Source: Acidobacteriota bacterium (GTDB lineage Bacteria > Acidobacteriota > Thermoanaerobaculia > Gp7-AA8). Taken from it: 44,696 nucleotides of DNA. Under the pieces are notes generated by a model. The model searched no databases. It was given only the letters and a program-made list of their open reading frames with translations, and was not told where the DNA came from. The first letter of the stretch is position 1; the number at the start of each line of letters is the position of its first letter. A program made the position numbers and the translations under genes. The DNA is taken from contig JAOBAU010000026.1 in NCBI GenBank assembly GCA_025463165.1, positions 1 to 44,696 of the forward strand, given 5' to 3'. This document shows positions 31,801 to 40,661 of the stretch, in pieces.

Positions 31801-34800
31801 GCCATCTCGACGGTTCCTTTTCGCTCGAGCTTTCCCCACCCGGTGCGGATTCCCGATGCCGCGTTGGTCAGCGATTTGAGGAGCACCGCGTACATCAGCT
31901 GGCGATAAACGAACCGCTGCCAGAAGAGCCAGCTCAGCAGACGGTTGTCTTCGTCATCGAGACGGAACGCGATCGCCGCGCCGATCAACTCGATGATGAA
32001 GAAGAACGCATACATGAATGCGATCAAATAGAGCGACGTCAGCGCCTGCGGCAGCGGCTGCCAGTCCTGCGTGAGCTGACCGCGCGCGATCGCCATGACG
32101 ACGTTGCCGAGCGTCCAGACGATCTCGAGATCGATCAGCGGCGAGAGCGACTGAAAGGCGATCTGGAACAGCCAGAGCGACGGCAGCATCACGCGGCCGA
32201 ACCAGCCGTAGCGGCCGAGCGCGCGGCGATGCTTCCACAAACACTGCAGCGTTCCGAACGCCCAGCGAAAACGCTGCTTGAACAGCGCGCGGAACGAATC
32301 GGGCGCTTCGGTGTAGCCGATCGCTTCGTTCTCCGTTTCGATCCGCCATCCAATGCGCCGGATGCGCCACGTCAGATCCATATCCTCGGCCATCGTGTCG
32401 GTCGTGTAGCCGCCCGCCTGCAGCACCGCTTCACGCCGCCACGCGCCGACCGCGCCGGGAACGACCGATACCGAGTTGATGTACGAGTAGGCGCGGCGAT
32501 CGAGGTTCTGACTCGTCACGTATTCGATTGCCTGCCAGTACGTCAGCGCGTTGATGCGATTGCCGACCTTCACGTTGCCGGCAACGGCGCCGACGAGCGG
32601 ATCGGCGAAACGACGCACGAGTTTCGCAATCGTGTCTTTCGCAAAGATCGTGTCGGCATCGAGCGCGATGATGATCTCGCCGGCCGCATGCGCGATCCCG
32701 CGATTAAGCGCCGACGCCTTGCCGCCGTTCTCCTGCTTCAGCAGATGCACGCGCGGATCGTTGCCGAAGTGCCGCTCGACTTCCGCGACGGTGCCGTCTT
32801 TCGAGCCGTCATCGATGATCGTGACGTCGAGCGTTCCCGCGTATTCGTTCGCGAGCACACCGGCGATCGTTCGGACGATCACCTTCTCTTCATTGAACGC
32901 CGCGATGACGACGCTGACCGACGGCGCGAACGAATCATCGAACGTTTGCTTACGCTCTTTCAGCCGCGCGAACACCGCGAGGATCGACACGAACGCGACG
33001 CGGACCGTGCCCAGCACGATCGCGAGCACGAACGCGGTGCCGAGGAAGAGCTCGATGAGATAGATGCCTTCGAACACAACGCGGTCATTTGCGAGCATCA
33101 GTGTGTCGGATGAAGTGACCGGCGGATTCACATCGTCGCGCGTCACGTCGATCAATTCCGAGACCGTGACGAAGCGATAGCCGCGCTTCCTCAGCTCCGA
33201 GATCAGCATCGGAATCAGCTTCACCGTTTCCGTGCGATCGCCGCCGCCGTCGTGCAGCAGGATGCTGCTTCCTTTCTCGGTGCCGAGCTGCCGCATCACG
33301 CTGTCGAGCATGTCCTGCGCGGTGCGCCCTTTGATGTCCCAGTCCTGCGGGTCGAGGAACTCGCCGACGGTGATGTAGTTCGCCGCCGACGCGATCACGA
33401 TCGGCTTCACTTCTTCGCGGCTCGTCGGCTCCGCGTCCGCGTTATACGGCGGCCGGAAAAGCAGCGTCGAGCGGTGGATGCGGCTCTGGAAAACGCGCTG
33501 TGTCGCGTTCAGCTCCAGCGCCGCGCGGTCCTCAGAGATCGTGCCGAAGTTCGGATGCGTGAAGCTGTGATTGCCGATCTCGTGTCCCTCGGCCCAGATC
33601 CGCCGCAGCAATGCGGGATGCCGTTCCGCGTTTTCGCCGATGAGAAAGAACGTCGCCTTCACGTTCGCCTTCTTCAGCTCATCGAGAATCTGCGCGGTGT
33701 ACGGCGAGGCCGGACCGTCATCGATCGTCAGCGCGATCGTGTTCGGTTTGTAGCCGGTTCGTGCGATGACGAACGAGGCAGGGAACGCGTGGTAGACCTC
33801 GTCGAGCACCAGGCCGGTGGCGGGATCGATCTCCAGCGTGCGTGACCCGTCGCGTGGATTTGCTTCGACGTGGAGGATCTCGCCTTCGCCGACGAACTCG
33901 ACGTCGTACGGAAACCTCACCTTGTTCAAAGCCTTGATGTCGGGCGAACGATTGAGCGTGTCGCGGCCGAGGAAGGTCCAGATGGAAGGATCGGTGGAGC
34001 CGAGGACCCAGATGGCGACGCCATGCACGCCGTAGTTCTGCGCGATCATCCACTGGTTCGCGGCGGTGACGGCGTCGAGCATCCAGATCTCGTGCTCTTT
34101 CGCTTCGTCGTCGACGTACCAGATGGTTGGATTGAGCGCGGTCGGATCGAAGTCGACGATCGTCTCCGGCTTCTCGCCGACGCGGAAATCCTGTCCGCGC
34201 AACAGCGCCTGCTGATACGTGATCGGATCGGCCCACTCCTGGCCTTCCGTCCAGTCATATGCGTAGTTTGCGAGACCGACGACGAGCTTTTCGCGCGGAA
34301 TCGTTTTCACCGCGCGCTGAATCACGTCGCGATACCAGGGAATCGACGCGATCGGTCCCGGCTTCCCGGTCGAGCCGTGCTCGTCGTACGCCATGACTAC
34401 GACGAAGTCGCAGAGATCGGCGGCCGCTTTCCAGTTCTCCGGACGATGTGCTTCGAGATCGACGCTGATCTGCAGGTTCGCGGGCGCGAATGATGATTTG
34501 AGTCTCTGCAGAAACGGGATGAGCAGCGCGTAATCGGCGTCAGGGAGATTCTCGAAGTCGATGTTGATTCCCTGATAGTGGTTGGCGAGCACCCAGCGCC
34601 GCAGCTCGGTGATGAGTCGCAGCTGGACGGTCTGATCGTTCAGGAACCTGTGCACGCGCTGCGGTTCGAACTCGCCCTGCTGCGCGTTGCTGAAGACCGG
34701 CACGATGCTGAGGTTGTACGTCTGCGCGATCCGCAGCACGTCGAGGTTGTGCGGCGTCAGTTTCGGATCCCAGTCGTGCAGATCGAGACCGGCTGCATCT

Positions 34801-35270
34801 TCCTGCAGGTGTACCCACGCGGGAAGGACATGCGTCATGCGCGACGCATTCGCCTCCAGCGCGTGCAGACCGGTTTCCTGCCACGGCGCATAAAACGCCG
34901 CGACGATGTTTCCGCCTTTGACCGGCGGCAGCGGCGGACGCGCTTTCGTACGCGTCCGATCGTGCATGATTTGCGCGAGCAGCTTTTCGCGCGCGCGGCG
35001 AGCGAGATATTGCTGCCTGCGAGTCTCGTGTCGCGGGAAATGCGCGGACGGACGCAGCGTCCGTTTCAGTGCGGTGGTGATGCCCGGCATGCCGGGAAGC
35101 ATCGGCGTGACGATGAAGAGACTGACGGCCCAGAAGCCGATCAGGAGCGCGGCGATCAGCGCGGCCAGCGCCGCGATTCCTTTGATCCACCACCAGCGGC
35201 GTCTCGAAGGATCGAAGAAGACTGCGCGGTCGGTCACCGGCGGATGATAAGTCCGCCGCCGGTCGGTCAT
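31797..35270 (-). CDS. GH18-like / polysaccharide deacetylase / GT2 fusion
   Basis: This 1157-aa membrane protein starts with one transmembrane helix (about 29-54) and a basic linker. A GH18-like domain follows (about 120-440) with GINIDFENL (234-242), matching the DxxDxDxE catalytic loop. Next is a NodB deacetylase (about 508-705) with TIDDGP (515-520) and metal-binding His568/His572 in GNHSFTHP. After a second helix (about 735-765) comes a family-2 glycosyltransferase (about 783-1015; IIDDGSKDG, DAD, EDMD, QRFRW) and further membrane helices. It may polymerise and trim a beta-linked amino-sugar polymer, like PgaB plus PgaC in one chain; polymer identity is inferred. A start further in (GTG at 35237), with TATCAT 6 nt upstream, is also plausible. 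Confidence 0.88.
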   Translation of the reverse strand: MTDRRRTYHPPVTDRAVFFDPSRRRWWWIKGIAALAALIAALLIGFWAVSLFIVTPMLPGMPGITTALKRTLRPSAHFPRHETRRQQYLARRAREKLLAQIMHDRTRTKARPPLPPVKGGNIVAAFYAPWQETGLHALEANASRMTHVLPAWVHLQEDAAGLDLHDWDPKLTPHNLDVLRIAQTYNLSIVPVFSNAQQGEFEPQRVHRFLNDQTVQLRLITELRRWVLANHYQGINIDFENLPDADYALLIPFLQRLKSSFAPANLQISVDLEAHRPENWKAAADLCDFVVVMAYDEHGSTGKPGPIASIPWYRDVIQRAVKTIPREKLVVGLANYAYDWTEGQEWADPITYQQALLRGQDFRVGEKPETIVDFDPTALNPTIWYVDDEAKEHEIWMLDAVTAANQWMIAQNYGVHGVAIWVLGSTDPSIWTFLGRDTLNRSPDIKALNKVRFPYDVEFVGEGEILHVEANPRDGSRTLEIDPATGLVLDEVYHAFPASFVIARTGYKPNTIALTIDDGPASPYTAQILDELKKANVKATFFLIGENAERHPALLRRIWAEGHEIGNHSFTHPNFGTISEDRAALELNATQRVFQSRIHRSTLLFRPPYNADAEPTSREEVKPIVIASAANYITVGEFLDPQDWDIKGRTAQDMLDSVMRQLGTEKGSSILLHDGGGDRTETVKLIPMLISELRKRGYRFVTVSELIDVTRDDVNPPVTSSDTLMLANDRVVFEGIYLIELFLGTAFVLAIVLGTVRVAFVSILAVFARLKERKQTFDDSFAPSVSVVIAAFNEEKVIVRTIAGVLANEYAGTLDVTIIDDGSKDGTVAEVERHFGNDPRVHLLKQENGGKASALNRGIAHAAGEIIIALDADTIFAKDTIAKLVRRFADPLVGAVAGNVKVGNRINALTYWQAIEYVTSQNLDRRAYSYINSVSVVPGAVGAWRREAVLQAGGYTTDTMAEDMDLTWRIRRIGWRIETENEAIGYTEAPDSFRALFKQRFRWAFGTLQCLWKHRRALGRYGWFGRVMLPSLWLFQIAFQSLSPLIDLEIVWTLGNVVMAIARGQLTQDWQPLPQALTSLYLIAFMYAFFFIIELIGAAIAFRLDDEDNRLLSWLFWQRFVYRQLMYAVLLKSLTNAASGIRTGWGKLERKGTVEMA

Positions 35271-35275
35271 ACAAT
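35270..35275 (+). promoter_or_regulatory. Putative -10 hexamer of the Ser/Thr kinase gene
   Basis: TACAAT lies 11 nt before the kinase ATG, in the 16-bp divergent spacer shared with the GH18-deacetylase-GT2 gene, and overlaps that gene's start codon if it begins at 35270. That overlap slightly favours an inner start for the minus-strand gene. Confidence 0.35.
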
Positions 35276-35286
35276 CATCACTCCCC

Positions 35287-37815
35287 ATGACAACTCCGCG
35301 GCCCAATACAGAGGAGACGGCGCGAATCGAAAGTGCAGAGCACTACACGCCGCGCTACGACACGCCGGAGCCGCAGTTCGCGCCGGGCTCGATGATCGCC
35401 GGTCGTTACCGGATCGCCGGCATCCTCGGCAAAGGCGGAATGGGCGAGGTCTATCGCGCCGATGACGTCAAGCTCGGTCAGACCGTCGCGCTGAAATTTC
35501 TTCCGGCGCGACTGGCGCGCGATCCGATTCTGCTCGCGCGTCTGCACGACGAAGTGCGCCACGGACGGCAGGTCTCGCATCCGAACGTCTGCCGTACCTA
35601 CGACATCGGCGAAGCGGATGGCGCGCACTTCGTGGCGATGGAGTACGTCGACGGCGAAGACCTCGCGCGCCTGCTGCGCCGCATCGGACGGCTCGCGCAC
35701 GACAAAGCGACCGACATCGCGCGCGGCATCGCGGCCGGACTGATGGCCGCGCACGCGAAGGGAATCCTGCATCGCGATCTGAAACCCGCGAACGTGATGA
35801 TCGACTCGCACGGCGACGCGCGCATCACCGATTTCGGCCTCGCGCTTTCCGCGACCGACGATCAGGAAGACCAGCTCGCCGGAACTCCGGCGTACATGGC
35901 GCCGGAACTTCTGGAGGGCCAGGCGGCCAGCGTGCAAAGCGATCTTTACGCGCTCGGCCTCGTGATGTACGAGCTCTTCACCGGCCATCGCGCGCATGCG
36001 GCGAAGACGCTGCCCGATCGAATGCGCGAGCTGACGAGCGAGATCACGCTGCCGTCGAATCACATTCGCGATATCGATCCGGCGGTCGAACGGGTGATCC
36101 TGCGTTGCCTTTCGAGCGACTCCTCGCAGCGGCCGCGTTCCGCGCGCGCCGTGATCGAAGCGCTGCCGGGGGGCGATCCGCTCGCGGCCGCGATGGCAGC
36201 GGGCGAAACGCCGTCGCCGCGAATCGTCGCCGCCGGGGGAACGGAAGGAAGCCTCTCGCGACGCGTGGCGTGGTCGCTGCTGGTCGTCACGTTGATCCAG
36301 ACGGCCGCCGCGGTGTTCCTGATGAGGTCGCAATCGATCTCGCACCTCAGACCATTCGAGCACTCGCCGGAGGTGTTGTTCGATCGCGTGCAAACGATCG
36401 CCGGCGAGCTCGGCGTACGTCTCAACGGAAAGCCGATTCACGGTGCCTACGAACGTCCCAACTTTCGCAGATGGCTGCAGAAACGCGAGGGCTTTCGCGC
36501 CGAGGAAGCGATGAGGAACGGACCGGGGCCGCTCCTGTTTCGCGCAGAGTACGGCGTCTCCGAAGCGGAATCGAGACTCGAATCGCTCATGGCGTCGGCA
36601 CCGGGCCGGACCTCCATCGACATCGATGAAGACGGACGACTTTCGTTTCTCCTGGCCGCTCCGGCGAAGGGCGACCTTCCTTCTCGCCCGGCGGACTGGA
36701 AACCGCTGCTCAACGTTGCAGGGCTGTCGGACGCGCGGCTGGTCGCCATTCCACCGGCGCACGCGCCACCGGCACCGTTCGACGCGCGCGCCTCGTGGAG
36801 CGGCTTCTACGCGAACAGCCGGACGCCGATTCGCGTCGAAGCAGCGGCGTGGCGCGGCGTGCCGGTGTTCTTTCGCGTGACCGGCGACTGGGATCGCGGC
36901 GACGTTGTCGACATCCCGGCGCCTGCCGCGTTCGCATACACAGTCTGCGCGTTTCTGATGGTCATCATCAGCGCGCTCGCCTGGCGGAACTTCCGCCGGC
37001 GACGCGGAGATCGCACCGGTGCGCTGCGCATCGCCTCGGCGATTTTCCTGATGCGAAGTGCCGCCTCGCTCATCGGAGCGACCTGGTCAGCCGATCCGCT
37101 ATCCGCCGTCAGCGAGGCATTTCAATTTCTCAGCGTCAGCCTCGGACACGCGGCGCTGGTCTTTGTCGGCTATCTCGCCATTGAACCGTATCTGCGCCGC
37201 CGCTGGCCCGATCGTCTGATCGCCTGGTCGCGGCTCCTCGGCGGACGGATACAGGATCCGATGGTCGGCCGTGACGTACTGATCGGTCTCGTCGGCGGCG
37301 CCGCGTTCACGCTCATCCCGGCGCTGACTCCTTCTATCCAGCGGCTCCGCGGAGTTTTCCTGCTGCCGGACATCAAGTTCGCCGATGCGCTGGTCGGTCC
37401 GTCGAGGACGATCAGGCTCGTGCTCTCGAACGTAATCGTTTCCACGAGCATCGCCTTTCTGGCGATGACCGTACTCGTCATTGCGACGATCGCGCTGCGA
37501 AAGCGGCTGCTGGCCGGTGCGGCGTTGTTCGTCATCATCGCTTCCATCTTCCTGCTCGCGCAGTCGATCCCGCTGCTGATCGCCCTCCCTTCAGCAGCGA
37601 TCCTGACGTACATCCCCTACCGGTTCGGACTGCTCAGCACGCTCGTGCTCTTCGCCGCACACATGAACGTTTTTCTTTTTCCGACCATTGATACGCCGTG
37701 GGCGACTGCTCTCGCCGTCATTCCGTACGCGACGCTTGCGGCCATTGCCATATGGGCGTTCCGCACCTCGCTTGGCGGTCAGAGCGCGTTCGGCGAATCG
37801 CTCGAAGACGTCTGA
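35287..37815 (+). CDS. Ser/Thr protein kinase with polytopic membrane C-terminus
   Basis: This 842-aa protein has an N-terminal Hanks-type kinase domain (about 40-290): Gly loop GKGGMGEV (48-55), Lys70 in VALK, HRDLKPAN (162-169), DFGLA (182-186) and PAYMAPELL. It should therefore be active. A transmembrane helix (about 327-346) leads to a region of about 200 residues, probably periplasmic, with no recognised domain. About eight further hydrophobic helices fill residues 555-830. That multi-helix tail is unusual, since most bacterial kinases of this class have one helix and a sensor domain. It is divergent from the polysaccharide-enzyme gene, which makes that enzyme a plausible target. No phosphatase is seen nearby. 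Confidence 0.9.
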   Translation: MTTPRPNTEETARIESAEHYTPRYDTPEPQFAPGSMIAGRYRIAGILGKGGMGEVYRADDVKLGQTVALKFLPARLARDPILLARLHDEVRHGRQVSHPNVCRTYDIGEADGAHFVAMEYVDGEDLARLLRRIGRLAHDKATDIARGIAAGLMAAHAKGILHRDLKPANVMIDSHGDARITDFGLALSATDDQEDQLAGTPAYMAPELLEGQAASVQSDLYALGLVMYELFTGHRAHAAKTLPDRMRELTSEITLPSNHIRDIDPAVERVILRCLSSDSSQRPRSARAVIEALPGGDPLAAAMAAGETPSPRIVAAGGTEGSLSRRVAWSLLVVTLIQTAAAVFLMRSQSISHLRPFEHSPEVLFDRVQTIAGELGVRLNGKPIHGAYERPNFRRWLQKREGFRAEEAMRNGPGPLLFRAEYGVSEAESRLESLMASAPGRTSIDIDEDGRLSFLLAAPAKGDLPSRPADWKPLLNVAGLSDARLVAIPPAHAPPAPFDARASWSGFYANSRTPIRVEAAAWRGVPVFFRVTGDWDRGDVVDIPAPAAFAYTVCAFLMVIISALAWRNFRRRRGDRTGALRIASAIFLMRSAASLIGATWSADPLSAVSEAFQFLSVSLGHAALVFVGYLAIEPYLRRRWPDRLIAWSRLLGGRIQDPMVGRDVLIGLVGGAAFTLIPALTPSIQRLRGVFLLPDIKFADALVGPSRTIRLVLSNVIVSTSIAFLAMTVLVIATIALRKRLLAGAALFVIIASIFLLAQSIPLLIALPSAAILTYIPYRFGLLSTLVLFAAHMNVFLFPTIDTPWATALAVIPYATLAAIAIWAFRTSLGGQSAFGESLEDV

Positions 37816-37841
37816 TCCGCAACATCGCGGCGCTCCATCCG

Positions 37842-37847
37842 TAGAAC
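37842..37847 (+). promoter_or_regulatory. Putative -10 hexamer of the ABC-2 operon
   Basis: TAGAAC sits 9 nt before the ABC ATPase start, within the 41-nt spacer after the kinase gene. Position and composition match hexamers before other genes here; no -35 was found. Confidence 0.3.
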
Positions 37848-37856
37848 GATCGAGCT

Positions 37857-38813
37857 ATGAACGTCATTGAAGTCTCAGGACTGAAGAAACAGTACCGTTC
37901 GACGCTGCGCGGCGCGCGCATCACCGCGCTCGACGGCGTCGATTTCACCGTCCGCCCCGGCGAGCTCTTCGGCCTGCTCGGTCCGAACGGCGCCGGCAAA
38001 ACGACCACCGTGAAAATCCTGCTCGGACTGACGCGCGCCACGTCGGGCAACGCGAAGGTTTGCGGTCTCGACGTGAGCGATCCGGAAAGCCGCCGCCGCG
38101 TCGGTTACCTGCCGGAAGGTCACAAGATCCCCGGCTATCTGACGCCGCGTCAGACGCTTTCGATCTTCGGCCGGATGTCGGGGATGGACAACGCCACGAT
38201 CGCGCGCCGCACCGGCGAGCTGCTCGAGATTCTGCATCTCTCGAAATGGCTCGACGTCCGCGTGAAGAAGTTCTCGAAAGGAATGACGCAGCGCATCGGT
38301 CTCGCCTGTGCGCTCATCCATTCGCCGGATGTCTTATTGCTCGACGAACCGACTGACGGTGTCGATCCGGTCGGACGCCGCGAGATTCGCGACATCCTCC
38401 GCGACGTCGCCCGCGAGCACGGAACCGCCGTGCTGCTCAACTCGCATCTGCTGTCCGAGATCGAGCTGACGTGCGATCGCGTCGCGGTGCTGCGCACCGG
38501 CAAAGTCGCGGCCGAAGGAACGATCGACGAGCTCACACGCCGCTCGCCGAAATACAAGCTGATCGCAACGCCGGTCGATGATGCCCTGCTGACGATTTTC
38601 CGCGACACCGGCGCGACGGCCGATCGCGTGAACGGACACGTCGAGCTCGGCGTCACTGACCTCGATCACCTCAACGCGATCGTCGACAAAGTGCGCGCAC
38701 GCGGCGCCGTCATCTCCGAGCTTTCTCCGATGCGGTCGACTCTCGAAGACGTTTTCGTCGATCTGGTCAAAGCGGCCGACGTCACCGTCGGCGCGACGAT
38801 GGAGGCGAAATGA
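37857..38813 (+). CDS. ABC-2 type transporter ATP-binding protein
   Basis: This 318-aa ATPase drives the adjacent permease. It has Walker A GPNGAGKT, the Q-loop region VGYLPEGHKIPGYLTP, a variant signature FSKGM (in place of LSGGQ), Walker B LLLDEP followed by DGVDP, and the H-loop His in LLNSHLLSE. A C-terminal extension of about 90 residues is typical of DrrA/NatA-like exporters. The substrate could be a drug, lipid, polysaccharide or signalling molecule. It overlaps the permease gene by 4 nt. The next gene codes for a secreted protein that may belong to the same transport unit. Confidence 0.92.
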   Translation: MNVIEVSGLKKQYRSTLRGARITALDGVDFTVRPGELFGLLGPNGAGKTTTVKILLGLTRATSGNAKVCGLDVSDPESRRRVGYLPEGHKIPGYLTPRQTLSIFGRMSGMDNATIARRTGELLEILHLSKWLDVRVKKFSKGMTQRIGLACALIHSPDVLLLDEPTDGVDPVGRREIRDILRDVAREHGTAVLLNSHLLSEIELTCDRVAVLRTGKVAAEGTIDELTRRSPKYKLIATPVDDALLTIFRDTGATADRVNGHVELGVTDLDHLNAIVDKVRARGAVISELSPMRSTLEDVFVDLVKAADVTVGATMEAK

Positions 38814-39661
38814 AAACGCTCTACGCAAACATCGAAGACGTGATGCGCGAAGCGGCCGCGCGCTGGACGCTGCTCGCTTACTTCACGCTCTCGAGCGTCT
38901 TTCTCGTCATCTTCGCGGCAGCGATCAATCTCGACATCGTCAACGGCTCGCTCGCCGGCGCGCAGCTCTTCGGCAAAGACATGTCGGTGCATGACGGTCT
39001 GCCGATCGACAAGCTCGTGCTCGGATTCGAATCCGGTTTCTCCGGTTTTCTCTACGTGCTCTGCACGTTCCTCGCGATCTTCGCGACCGCGCATCTCGTG
39101 CCGCGCATGCAGGAAAAGGGAACCGTCGATCTCTATCTTTCGCGTCCCGTCTCGCGCGTGAAACTGCTGCTGTCGCGCTACGTCGCCGGTTTGATTCTCG
39201 CCGGCACGAACGTCTTCTATCTCATCACGTCGATCTGGCTGATCGTGATGTGGAAGACGCACGTTTTCCATCCGCGCTTTTTTCTCGGCGGGCTGCTGAT
39301 CATGTTCGTGATCGCCGTGCTGCTCGCCTTCGCTTTTCTGATCGGCGTCGTCACGTCGTCGACCGCGGTCTCGATCATGGGGAGCTACGGTCTCTTCTTC
39401 TTCGGGATCATGCTCGCCGGGCATGATCGCTTCGCCGCCGCCGTTTCGAAGGAATGGCAGGCAACGCTGATTCAGGCGATGTACTGGGTCGTGCCGAAGA
39501 CGCTGGAGATGGCGAAAGCCGTCGTCGCATTTGTCTCCGGCGCCTCCGCTCCCGAACAGATTCAGTCATCACTCGCACTCGGACCGTTTCTTTCCACCGC
39601 CGCATTCGGCATCGGCTGTCTCGTCCTCGCCTCATGGTTGTTCCAACGAAAGGAGTTCTAG
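38810..39661 (+). CDS. ABC-2 type transporter permease
   Basis: This 283-aa membrane protein has about six hydrophobic segments: near residues 19-42, 76-96, 120-146, 160-183, 187-206 and 256-277. It fits the ABC-2 permease layout with LYLSRPVSRVKLLLSRYVAGL, a motif common in NosY-like or multidrug permeases. A long extracytoplasmic loop follows helix 1. The start overlaps the ATPase stop as ATGA, and the stop is 2 nt before the next gene's start. The pair should form a homodimeric exporter; the cargo is unknown. Confidence 0.87.
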   Translation: MKTLYANIEDVMREAAARWTLLAYFTLSSVFLVIFAAAINLDIVNGSLAGAQLFGKDMSVHDGLPIDKLVLGFESGFSGFLYVLCTFLAIFATAHLVPRMQEKGTVDLYLSRPVSRVKLLLSRYVAGLILAGTNVFYLITSIWLIVMWKTHVFHPRFFLGGLLIMFVIAVLLAFAFLIGVVTSSTAVSIMGSYGLFFFGIMLAGHDRFAAAVSKEWQATLIQAMYWVVPKTLEMAKAVVAFVSGASAPEQIQSSLALGPFLSTAAFGIGCLVLASWLFQRKEF

Positions 39662-39663
39662 TC

Positions 39664-40620
39664 ATGAAAAGGATTCTCACCACCGCAGCACTGGTCGCAC
39701 TTGGCGCAGTCTCAGCGTTCGCGAAAAACGACGCACTCTCACTGATTCCGAATGACGCGGTCACCGTCGGCGTCGTCCGCATTGGCGAGCTTCGTACGAG
39801 CCCGCTCTCGCTGATCCTCTTCCAGCACACCGACAAGATGAGCAGCAACGGCGAGGGCGATCGGTTCCTCACCGACGCCGGTCTCGATGTGAAGAAAGAC
39901 ATCGACGTGCTCGTCGTCAGCACCGCGCCGGTCACGACGCTCGGCAGCGACGCGAAAGTGCTCGTCGCCGCTGACGGCCGTTTCAACGTCGAGCGCCTGA
40001 CGAATGCGCTCGTGGCGCGCGGCGCCGTGAAGAAGACGACCGCCAACGGCGCGTACTTCCTCATGCCGGAGTCGAAGGAGCACGATCGCGGACATGGCAA
40101 CGGAGCGGTCGCGTTCCCCGATTCGCATCTCGCGCTGCTCGGCAGCGAGTCAGCGGTGACGGAAGCGCTCGCAGATCGCGCCGCCGGCGGAACGACGTTC
40201 GGTACGGCGTCGGGACTCGGCCGCGAAATGTCGCGCATCGACACGAAAGCAACCGCGTGGGCTCTCGTCGACGTCGTTCGCGCGAAGCGTCTCGGCTCCG
40301 CCGCAACGCACAGCAATCACGACAACTTCAACGCCGCGCTGAAGAATGTTTCGACGATCGCGGTGTGGGCAACCGACACCGGCGACTCGCTGAAGATCGG
40401 CGCGTTCGGTCTTTCGCACGATGCCGAAACGCTGCAGCTCGTCGAAGACACCGTTCGCGGCGCACTCTCGATGCTGCGCCTCGCCGCGCAGGAAAAATCG
40501 CCCGACATGGTCTCGCTGCTGCGCCGCTTCAACGTGTCGCGCAACGAAGAGTCGGTGACGGTGAGCGGAACGGTTCCGGCCGATTCGCTGAAGACGTTCG
40601 CCGCGAAACAGATGAAGTAG
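39664..40620 (+). CDS. Secreted protein of unknown function linked to ABC-2 exporter
   Basis: This 318-aa protein has a signal peptide (about 1-20; ILTTAALVALGAVSAFA) and no lipobox, so it is probably periplasmic or secreted. The mature part begins DALSLIPNDAVTVGVVRIGEL, a pattern of proteins that evaluate per-site scores in a beta-rich repeat, but I recognise no family. Two roughly similar halves may exist (VLVAADGRFNVERLTNAL and IGAFGLSHDAETLQLVEDTV). The ATG at 39664 has AAAGGAG at ideal spacing. It follows the permease gene by 2 nt, so it probably acts with the exporter. It ends at a bidirectional hairpin. Confidence 0.78.
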   Translation: MKRILTTAALVALGAVSAFAKNDALSLIPNDAVTVGVVRIGELRTSPLSLILFQHTDKMSSNGEGDRFLTDAGLDVKKDIDVLVVSTAPVTTLGSDAKVLVAADGRFNVERLTNALVARGAVKKTTANGAYFLMPESKEHDRGHGNGAVAFPDSHLALLGSESAVTEALADRAAGGTTFGTASGLGREMSRIDTKATAWALVDVVRAKRLGSAATHSNHDNFNAALKNVSTIAVWATDTGDSLKIGAFGLSHDAETLQLVEDTVRGALSMLRLAAQEKSPDMVSLLRRFNVSRNEESVTVSGTVPADSLKTFAAKQMK

Positions 40621-40639
40621 CTGGCTGCTTCAAGTGTGG

Positions 40640-40660
40640 GGGCGGGCGCTTCGCCCGCCC
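40640..40660. terminator. Bidirectional GC-rich hairpin between convergent genes
   Basis: A 9-bp stem (GGGCGGGCG / CGCCCGCCC) closes a CTT loop between the stops of the secreted-protein gene (40620) and the esterase gene (40662). It shares the block TGTGGGGGCGG with the hairpin at 759-781. The one changed stem position is compensated on the other arm. No U-tract follows. Confidence 0.6.
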
Positions 40661-40661
40661 T

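Noticed and set aside
35278-36762. 494-codon frame antisense to the Ser/Thr kinase gene
   Set aside because: Composition is Arg/His-rich, as in shadow frames. The kinase motifs on the plus strand are intact.
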